From contig OY282558.1 in NCBI GenBank assembly GCA_958295665.1, forward strand, positions 316,296,092 through 316,360,091: a stretch of 64,000 nt of DNA, in the 5' to 3' direction. Positions 55,709 to 64,000 of the stretch are shown piece by piece. Below the pieces are notes generated by a model. That model did not search any database. It saw only the letters and a list, made by a program, of their open reading frames with translations, and had not been told where the DNA came from. The stretch is from Tipula vernalis. Its lineage: Eukaryota; Arthropoda; Insecta; Diptera; Tipulidae. Both the position numbers and the translations under genes were made by a program. Each line of letters starts with the position of its first letter. The stretch's first letter is position 1.

Positions 55709-55990
55709 TTAAATTAAAGAATATTCGATATTATTGTCGTTCGCCATGTCAAATTCTACGTAGTGGAATAATTCCAAAATTTTCATTTCAATTAGTGAAC
55801 GTTTTTGTTCACTAAAATTTTCTAAGTGATTCACTAGATTGTCCAAAAATAATTTTGCATCAGATGGCCGAGAATTTCCTCCCTCTAAGTCCTTTTCTAA
55901 AACCTCTAACATTTTATCTTCTAACAACAAATTAGATGACTGTTTTGGTTCCTTAAAACCTCTTGTTTCTTTCGAATTGGGGCTGTCAAA
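55709..55990 (-). pseudogene. BESS-motif protein fragment, Harbinger accessory (MADF/BESS) candidate
   Basis: Convergent with the Harbinger transposase, a minus-strand frame of 73 codons contains SDAKLFLDNLVNHLENFSEQ followed by KRSLIEMKILELFHYVEF. The pattern D..FL..L...L..F......+..MKI..L matches the BESS motif, usually found at the C-terminus of MADF-BESS proteins. PIF/Harbinger elements of animals commonly encode a second MADF or Myb-like DNA-binding protein, so its position makes it the likely partner. Upstream, a TAA interrupts the reading frame near 55935. No complete MADF domain is recognised to the right. Confidence 0.6.
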
Positions 55991-56178
55991 TCAACACTCA
56001 CGTTGGCTTCTAGATCTGAAATTGTATTTGTTACAGTCCTAGGAAAATCGTATTTTTATTAGTTAACATAATTCATCCAATCACAGTTTTAATAAACCTA
56101 TTCATATCGATTATAGAATCCGCTGTAGCGATCTATGGTGGATCGAAAACTGCATATACAAAATAAGAAACAATTGCT

Positions 56179-56499
56179 CTAAATTAAAGTATCCTGGAAA
56201 ACTACTATTGATTTCTGATTCTCCGAATAAACGCAATAATTTTGTCTCGTAACCCAAAGGAATTTCAACGATTGATTCGCTCCCGCGAATTCTACAATCG
56301 ACATGATAATCTTATGATTATATTCAATCTCATCTGGGAGTATCAAAGAACACAACTTAAAAAAAATTAATACAATATAACACAAGTTTTGAGGTTTATC
56401 GAGGTTTTTATGAGAATGCGAACTGACTGGTCGAAAAAATGTTTCATAATATTTTTCATTCTCATTTGCCAGAGAACCAGAATCTAGGTGCAGGGGCAA
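56179..56499 (-). pseudogene. Possible upstream part of the BESS partner protein
   Basis: A 106-codon minus-strand frame lies 190 bp upstream of the BESS fragment and contains HLDSGSLANENEKYYETFFR, SHKNLDKPQ and, in a neighbouring frame, ESIVEIPLGYETKLLRLFGE. It could be the eroded N-terminal half of the Harbinger second protein, but the Trp/Tyr spacing of a MADF domain is not clear. Low certainty. Confidence 0.3.
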
Positions 56500-59400
56500 T
56501 ATTTTCTCCTGAATGATTGTAATTGTACAGTCACTACATACTTCTTCTCAGTCACAAACCAACCTATTTTTAAAATCCTATGAGTACATATAACGATTTT
56601 TCACTAATGAATACCAACTCCCTGCATTAAAATTTGACACTTTTTACCTTCAACCATAATTGTTGATAATTTCATTATTGATGTCAAAAAAATATTTTGT
56701 TAAATCTTTCAAAATGTTAGCAGGATACGCATTTTTTTATAGAAAATATTTGCCTGAGTAATACACCAATCAACGCCACATGTTTCGTATGAATTGACGA
56801 AGTTAACGACTATTTGGATCATATACAAGATTCAGGTAATACCTTATGGAACTACTCATGTTAAAAAATAAAGTCATCGTGAATTTTAAAAGCAGTCCAA
56901 CAATAATTTTTAAAGTCAGATTTGCAATGGGATAACTTTTCTTTAATTTTTTTACTAGAATATTAAGAAAGTGTGAGAAACTTACGAAATATTCTTCACC
57001 TTTTAGAGAATTGAAGGAATTTTAAACTGATTTTATTAAAACCTATGAACAATTTGCTACTTCGTAGTATATAAGGAAAACGACTTAGCTCAGAAATACG
57101 AGCCATACTATAATTTCCGGAATTGTGGAAATCTTAGAGCTTTCCGGTCGAGTGCATTAGCGGGTACATGTAAACTAAGATTTGCTTCCATTGTCATTTC
57201 AATAATTATGTACTTTTTTACAAGGCACATCACTGGCCAACCAAATGACGACACTAAACCTTATGATGTAACGCTGTTCACTCAATAGTCGATCCTTAAC
57301 CATTTTGGAAAGTTGGAATATGTATTTCTAAAGGATACATAAAAATAGTTAAACATTTTTCTTAACTTTTGATGAATGGACTAACAAAAAAAAAATTGTA
57401 AAATTTATATTGAGGTACATGGTAATGAAATTAAGCTACATTTTTCTAAAACACTTGAAATACAATTGTCAACTACTTCGTTTCTTGTATAAGTGCAGTT
57501 AGCTTATTTACAAAAAATCAGTTCTAGGTAGGAATGCGATTTTTCTTATTTCGTATTCAATCTTTTCCTTTCAAATTCAATGTTTACCTAGTAAAATTAA
57601 ATTTTAGATTAAAACTTGAAGCCTAGACACTAAAAAAATCAACAATTTGAAATAGAACATTCTATTTAAAATTTGAATTAGTGGAATAGAGATTGAAATC
57701 AATTGCTTAAACTTGTAAACTTTTGGTAATTTTAATATAGCAATAGTTTCTAATTCGGAATTTGGAATATTAAAATAGTATAGCATGTCTTTAGAATACA
57801 GTCTTTGAACTCAAAGTTATTAAGGTAAGAGGTTCACAGTTAGTGTTTAAAGATTAAAGTTTGAACATCGTGGATTAATTGCAGAATTAGTTAGCATACA
57901 GATTAAAACGCTATAAACCAATTTCTTAGATCGATATAAACTCTCCAACAAATTAAAACTAAGGAACTTTAAGAATATGTAACTAGCGTTGACAAGCTAC
58001 TATTAAATTGATGTAGAACTACCTTACTGTTTCTGTTGAAATTACTATGCTCAATTAAGAGCCTTGAAAATATAGTGCAATCGAAAAAGCAACTGAGAAA
58101 ATATAAATAATTCATGTTTTTGTTGATTACGTTAATATCATAGTGACGTTTTACAAATGTACACCTAAACCTGTTTTTAACGATTTTTATGGCCACAATT
58201 GCAAGGCAAATAAAAAACTATAAAAGGTTAATAAAAAAAACATAAAAGTAACTTACCTAAACCTTTTTTACGCGGTCCTTGTGTCATCATTTTATACACT
58301 ATGAGGTTTAGGTGTACACTTTTTATCAAAAACCTAAACAAGTTACTACGGCTCTACAATGTTCAAACTTTAAATTTGTTAATGTTACTGTTATTCTTAA
58401 ATATTGAATTTTTTAATAAATTAATAATTTTTTAGTATTATGTAGTATCGGATCAACCAACCAGCTGTGAATTAATAAAATTATGTCAGTTATTATAATT
58501 AGCTGTTGATTAGCCATACGAACTCTTAAAAAAATTCACAACTTATTTATTAAAAATCGGTTCGTTAAATTAGGACCCAAGCTGTTTATGATTTTAATTT
58601 AGTTATGTAAAAAATTGAGATTTATCATTATGTACGCTAAGTTTAAATAAATTTTAAAAATGTCCAGTTAAATACAACTATTTTCAACATTCTATTTATT
58701 TGAATATTTGAATAAATTTTTTAAATCGAATAATCATACGCAAAATACTAAAATTATCACGCCGCATGGTTCATCTAATTAATTCAAGAAATCGTTATTG
58801 CTTATATGCAAATTTGGCTAATTTCACCTGTCCTAAAAACATAAATGACTATTAAGTAACACAAAATTTCGCCATAAATTTTTTTTTTTTTGTTTTATGT
58901 ATTTTAATCGAAAACCAAATTATTGTCATTTAAATTTATTTAAATCAAAATGTTCGCGCATACATTCTAAACAAAAAAATGAGGAGCAAGTAACAACACA
59001 ATATACATACTCGTAAGTATGTTTATTGTATAAGTATGTAAAGCATAAAAAAAAAAATCAAAACAATGACGAAGACATAAAAATTTTACAATGAAACATT
59101 AACATTGGCACGTGACACGCGATAAACAAAACAATTTTTTTTTATGATTTAAAAATTCCATCACGAAAATGATTTTATTGAATACAAAAAAAAATCGTAT
59201 AATAATAATAATCACAATAAGGAGTTCGTGTTTTTGCCTTTTTGTTGTTATATTACATGTACTATATGTGTACATGAAGCATAATCCAACATTTAAAAAA
59301 AAAATGATGCGCAAAGTGATTGTAAAATAAAAAATAAAAAACTGTAGGATATGTGTAAATGGTTTTTATGAGTTTGTTGTAATTAAACATTTACAAAATT

Positions 59401-59741
59401 GGCTGTGTAAATATGTTGTATTGTGTATGTACCTCATATACGTATTTTATAGTTTGCCAACATCAAATTTTAAGTGTAGGTGTTGTTTTTGTGATTAATA
59501 AAATTGATTAGAAACAAGTGTTATGTAAATAAATATGCACGTGCTCTGATTTTATAAATACACGAATACGATTTTCTTACATTTATCACAAATAAGATTG
59601 TAATCTTACGTCTTAGGCTTAGCCGTTTATATATCTATTATACAGTCGACCAAATGTTTTTTTTTTCAATTAACCACGCTCACTTAATATACTTTTTTCG
59701 CCCCTCACACACCGGATTCTCCTTTAAATCATTACGTGTTA
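56500..59741. other. AT-rich interval without supported gene
   Basis: An inverted pair gtacacctaaacc (58159-58171) and ggtttaggtgtac (58305-58317), with further acctaaacc copies near 58255 and 58332, is the only clear structure. Poly-A/T tracts occur near 58880, 59050 and 59140. Short frames are motif-free. Confidence 0.45.
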
Positions 59742-59782
59742 AAAAAACGATTTTAGTTAAGAACTAACCAAAATCGTTTTTT
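59742..59782. repeat. 41-nt perfect stem-loop
   Basis: Arms aaaaaacgatttt (59742-59754) and aaaatcgtttttt (59770-59782) are perfectly complementary. The 15-nt loop agttaagaactaacc contains a further gtta/taac pairing. Confidence 0.85.
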
Positions 59783-60400
59783 GTGATTTTAGAGCATGAC
59801 TAACTGCACGTTTTAATAGGATTACAAAAAAATTATAAAAAAAAACTTCTGAAGTTTCCCTGATCAAAGTTAGAAATTTCCCGTCTCGAGTTCGTCATAT
59901 GTTAAAATCGTGTGAAGTTATAGTAAAACTCTAATATTGTTTTGAAAAAATTAATTTCTTAGTCAAAAAACGTTTGAACTTTTAGACAGGATTATTTTTG
60001 AAAAACGAAGTTCTAAATCTTACATGCAAATAAATTTTAACAGCTAAATGAATGTTGTTTTAATTGCCATTGAGCAATTTGAAATTTGGATTGGAAATTT
60101 GGGCTATTATATTACAATATTTAAGAAACTTCTTCCTTGAATTATACCAAAATCTAAATTATGAACTTGCACAGAATTCTTATTCGGTCTTGACGTTTTA
60201 TCAATGTCTGATGTTTATCTGAATTTTAATTTTTTTTTTTTTACATTAATCCAGGGTTCGCTCATCGCCCCATCATAACGTTTAATCATTCGAAGAAATC
60301 TGATACAGAACACTCGACACAGACTTTGGTTTATAAATCCGATTTAGTTAAACTCTTTCAAGTACTCTACCCAAAACAAAGCGATTAGCCAAAATAGGAG

Positions 60401-60465
60401 TTGACATACTGCGACTAAACACGAAAAAGTCACTAAATCGATTTTATTAAATCGCAGTATGTCAA
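60401..60465. repeat. Inverted repeat with perfect 14-bp arms
   Basis: ttgacatactgcga (60401-60414) and tcgcagtatgtcaa (60452-60465) are exact complements, separated by 37 nt that are themselves partly self-complementary (ctaaa with tttattaaa). It may be a small fold-back element; no target-site duplication is seen. Confidence 0.85.
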
Positions 60466-60559
60466 GGGTGACAAGACACGATTCGGTCTCTATTACTTCA
60501 CTTCAGAATAAGGATTTGTTCAAAGTTCTAACTTTTGGAGAATCCTTCTGGAGTCAGCT

Positions 60560-60690
60560 GTTACACCCACACTCCACTGATACCCCTACCCGTAAGAACT
60601 ACACACCCACACCTACAGCCATACTCACACACCCACAGCTAAACTTACACTCACACCCACACATACAATCACATCAAGACCCGCCCCTAC
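60560..60690 (+). repeat. CACACCC-rich minisatellite
   Basis: Irregular units of acaccc, cacacccac and actcacaccc run over about 130 bp, forming a C-rich, G-poor strand in AT-rich surroundings. The open frame through it (60459-60842) is a by-product of the repeat. Confidence 0.8.
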
Positions 60691-62101
60691 ATCTAACCGC
60701 AACCAATGGTAGCCTAACCATTTCTGCCCTAACCTATTTTTTTTATTTATTAGTTTACCTTTCTTTACGAAACAATAATTTTTGTACACTTGTAAATCGT
60801 TCCACATTCTTACTATTTGGAATAGCCACAGAGTCCGGTTAAAAATTAAAACATAAACTTAAACACATTCGATGTCATTCAGTCAATCAATCGTTTTATT
60901 TACCACACCTGTAAGTAAGATAAAATGACGGTGTTTGACTATTTCAGGTTGGCTGAACTCCGAAATGGCTGTAATTCAATCAGAAGTTGGTGTCTGTACT
61001 TTAAGGTGTTATTATGTATCTCTTAGAATTATCCCATATTTAAAACCGAGTTTTTAAAAATAAAGTAATCAAGAGATCTTCAATTTAAACTTAAATTAAG
61101 ACTGAGCTGCATTACGAAGACCGAACCTAATCGTTATGAATTCATCGAGCCCGAATGGTGTCGTAATTTCTGTTGTGCGAATGTCCCGAGCTTTAATCGA
61201 TATCAATTAATAAGCAGCGTCTAGATCGATTGTTAAAAATACTTTATACTCATTCAACTAACATGAAGTGTGCTATACCCTTTATAATACATACATTTTA
61301 ACTCTCTTTAAGCATCACCAGTTTTTTCTAGAAACACTTCGAGTTTTAGCAACGATAAATTCTTTGAATTCTTTAGTCAAGAAAGATGGATCTCTACCAC
61401 TAAAATCTACGCTACAGTACTAAATGTGAGTATACATACAAAATGAAGTTTTTGTAAGTTGGTACCTGTAAGGATGACTTCCCCTGGGATCGGTGGTCCA
61501 AATAATATTTGCAAATCTGAAACAGTTCATGTTCATGTTACTACAATCTAACAAAATTAAAATTACCAAACAGGATTATAGGTTCATGATTATTTCCAAA
61601 ATAATTCCGGCGGATTGTCGATCATGTTTAGCCGATTGCCTTTGTTTTCAAGACCGCGATTTACTTTCGTTTTAAGTAATGATAATGTAAAAGAATTAAT
61701 CGTTGAATTAAATTAATAACAGAAATCGTTACAAAAAATTCAGTTTTCAAGGACAAAACCTTTCAAAAAATGAGTAAAACCAAAAATGTCATGCCATAAC
61801 AGCTACACACTTCATTAAGATAATACACCGATCGTGACACAAGCGATCTCGAGCGTCATAATCGAATGAGTAATAACCGTACAACAGAATTAGAATAAAC
61901 ATTTTTGTTATAATTTCCTCTCTTTATTATTTCTGTTATAAACTTTTTTAAATATGAACTTAATTCAAAAATAGGATTTGTAAAAAATATAAATACATTT
62001 TTTCATATCTGGGTTATTAATCTGTAGATTAATAATAAAAGGTATGACGAAGATAACCTTATAAAATAATTTCAACCCGTGAGTAATAAATTCAGTCCAT
62101 G
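60691..62101. other. Unassigned AT-rich sequence
   Basis: No motif-bearing frame, RNA or repeat could be supported. Confidence 0.4.
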
Positions 62102-62451
62102 ATTAATAAGTCCAGCATGTGAATAATGCGTTCAATCGTAAATTCGTTAGTACAACATCATTGGATTGTACGGCCAAGCTTAAGCTTGTCTTCTGGAGAT
62201 GCCGGTGCCACCGTACATCCTCTTTACATGTAACAACATCACAGAACAAGAAATGGTTAAGCACAAGACTACAGAATCTTCTCATTCTGCGGCCCCCGCT
62301 AGAACCGCAAGTTCTGAAAAATTTTAGGTTTCTGAAACTTCCCTTACTATTTTTTTTACCCATGGGTTGGGTTAAGGGAAAGGGCGTTATATAATTATGA
62401 AAGCATCCATACAATGACTTCTTCAATAGATGCACATTATTCGATTCAACA
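62102..62451. other. GC-richer segment next to the Copia relic
   Basis: Both strands are open over about 90-110 codons (62119-62394 plus and 62435-62103 minus), but neither frame shows a known motif. The segment is downstream of the Copia pol relic on the minus strand. On that strand a tgttgtactaacgaatttac sequence starts at about 62158, which could be the beginning of a 3' LTR; this is speculative since no second LTR copy is present. Confidence 0.3.
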
Positions 62452-63420
62452 TTATAACCATCGGGTGGATGTTCTGATGCAGGTTCTACGTCTATTTTTC
62501 AATTTATTAACCATAAATATGTGTTGTTTTCCAATCCATTTCACTACTATTATTTTCTTATTTGTCGGTTCTCCAACTATATCCCAGGCTTTATTTTTGT
62601 CTAGATATTCCGTCTCTTCATCTGTTGCTTTTCTCCATTTCTTGGAGTCTGTACTATTCATTGCTTCCTCATAGCTTTCTGGTATAAATACATCGCAGAA
62701 ATTAACATATACTATATGGTCATCATATTTTCCTGTCAATTTCCTGGTTCATTGTGGTCTTTCGCTCACTTTTCCAATCTCTTAATTTCTCATACTTTTA
62801 TGTTCATCGTTGGCTGTCTTACTAATTTCTTTCTTTCCTTTGCTTGTAACATAGTTTTGTTGTTCTGTTTCATTTTCTTGCTCACTCTTAAACACTCAAT
62901 AAACCGTGTAATTTTTTGTTTTCTCCAGAAAACTTATATGACGACTCGCAGTCACTTTATTTTCCACTAATACTCGAAAGTCCATACCTGTGTATCCTAC
63001 GGTTATATCTCTGGTAGCTTTTGGGTTCAGTTTTGATTTTCTTCACTAATCAGATATTCTCACAAAAACTGTGCTCCACATCCATTTGTCACATCCGGTT
63101 TTCTTTCGAAGTGTATCTCATAAGGTATCTTTCTAATCATTGTATTTGAAAATAATCAGTTTAGTATATAAGCTGCAATTTTTGTACATTCTGGCCAGAA
63201 GCATTTACTGATTCCTGCTTAAGATAAACACCTTGATCTATCCAAGATTGTCCTATTAAATCTTTTTGCTCCGCCATCTGGATTTTTCTGTTTAGATATG
63301 TGCCTTTCAGCTTATAAAGTTGGTAGAACCGTCCATTAAGGTACTCTTATTCATTGTCGTACCCGTATTTCTTTAAACTTTTTTTCCAATATGATTTTGT
63401 ACTAATTTTATATAAGGAGG
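62452..63420 (-). pseudogene. Copia-type LTR retrotransposon pol relic (integrase to RT)
   Basis: Right to left on the minus strand: DNE(stop)EYLNGRFYQLYKL (integrase second Asp block, usually DNGGEY), then GGAKRFNRTILDRSRCLS, where Copia integrases have NG(V)AERFNRT. The catalytic Glu is therefore Lys here. Then come KCFWPECTKIAAYILN, IPYEIHFERKPDV, LNPKATRDITVGYTG, FRVLVENKVTASRHISF (the GYR...V.SRDV.F block) and, after a linker, PESYEEAMNSTDSKKWRKAT with KAWDIVGEPTNKKIIVVKWI at the start of RT. The rest of RT and RNase H is absent. Stops and frame changes occur throughout. No LTR pair found. Confidence 0.87.
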
Positions 63421-63666
63421 AAAAGAGTCAAACACATCACTTTTTTTGTTTAATACATTATGTTATTACAGTACTGTCGGAATCCTACTTACAAAATATC
63501 TTGCAAATCTGATAATTACTATTTCATTATTCATCATATTTTTATTTTCACACTGCGCTTGTGATGTCATTACTGCTACATTAAATATGCTCGTGTCATC
63601 TATGATTTGTAGTATAAAACTTTTTCGACCTCTTGAAAAATTCGATGTATTTTTGTTTCCTCTCTA

Positions 63667-63725
63667 GTTGTGTCCTCTCCAGTTATTGTGTTTTCTCCAG
63701 TTGTTGTTTCCTTTCCAGTTATAAT
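63667..63725 (-). repeat. 18-bp tandem repeat, about three units
   Basis: Units of the form (t)ctctccagttattgtgttt repeat at 18-bp spacing. On the minus strand they read as a Thr/Gly/Glu pattern (ETTTGENTITGEDTT), so the repeat may have been part of the coding sequence of the neighbouring Copia element, or may be fortuitous. Confidence 0.55.
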
Positions 63726-64000
63726 TTCATCTTTCATCATCTTTTATTCCTGTTCGGACAATTCCTTTTGACAATATGACAAAAATATCATTAGCAAATA
63801 AAATAAACTTATTTTGCATATCTTGAATAACCGCAAATTAAACAAGAATTTAGTTTTATCAATATAATATTAAATACAAATAAAATATTTTAAAAAAAAA
63901 CAAAGCACGAAAAATGGTTCAAGTATTAGATAGAGTTAACACGTAACATCATAATGAATTAAAATTCATCATAATTAAATTAAAGCAGATTTTATGACCA
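63726..64000. other. AT-rich end of window
   Basis: Nothing recognisable. Ordinary AT-rich sequence. Confidence 0.45.

Noticed and set aside
60459..60842. 127-codon plus-strand frame with His/Pro/Thr-rich centre
   Set aside because: Created by the CACACCC minisatellite; not protein-like outside it.
62119..62435. Overlapping open frames on both strands beside the Copia relic
   Set aside because: No motif in either strand; probably LTR or flank sequence of locally higher GC content.
1..64000. CRISPR arrays, bacterial operons, phage or plasmid functions
   Set aside because: Composition, element types and lack of prokaryotic gene structure point to an animal nuclear genome; no spacer-repeat arrays were seen.

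Overview
This is a gene-poor, AT-rich stretch of a eukaryotic nuclear genome, most likely an insect and probably a brachyceran fly. Three things point that way: the composition (roughly 30% G+C by eye, with TTG/AAC, ATT and ACATATGTACATA-type simple repeats), the mix of transposable elements (Tc1, hAT, piggyBac, PIF/Harbinger, Jockey and Loa-like LINEs, Gypsy, Copia), and the absence of operon or RBS organisation. I found no intact host protein-coding gene, no rRNA and no functional tRNA. The window looks like heterochromatin, an intergenic region or a very large intron.

Layout. 1-1.6 kb: a ~170-bp satellite array of about nine units. 5.1-7.2 kb: a decayed DNA-transposon transposase (minus strand) with upstream tandem subterminal repeats. 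8.8-10.0 kb: a piggyBac relic. 12.6-13.9 kb: an AT-rich tandem duplication, one copy of which carries a small inverted-repeat insertion. 15.3-17.2 kb: a Jockey-clade LINE. 17.5-18.0 kb: a Tc1 relic. 21.6-23.8 kb: a long, decayed, strand-asymmetric CTCAA-rich repeat field. 24.6-27.2 kb: a LINE with endonuclease, RT and RNase H relics. 27.9-28.9 kb: a TIR-bounded element. 31.7-33.8 kb: a hAT element with an 8-bp target-site duplication, containing a younger GC-rich retroelement insertion with its own 15-bp duplication. 37.6-38.7 kb: a Gypsy pol relic. 39.6-42.3 kb: a tRNA-like SINE head, two GGCTCC-rich islands and two fold-back MITEs. 48.9-53.2 kb: a Tc1 element interrupted by a TTAA-flanked element that carries an unassigned coding relic. 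54.3-56.5 kb: a PIF/Harbinger transposase relic convergent with a BESS-motif partner. 62.4-63.5 kb: a Copia pol relic.

Nearly all coding traces are broken by frameshifts, stops or lost catalytic residues, so the region is a graveyard of mobile DNA. The order of insertion can be read where elements are nested: hAT before the GC-rich retroelement, and Tc1 before the TTAA element. The remaining sequence is low-complexity AT-rich DNA in which I could support no gene. No previously undescribed biological system is demonstrated. The closest candidates are the protein relic inside the TTAA element, the GC-rich retroelement with its 28-bp palindrome, and the 989-bp TIR element.
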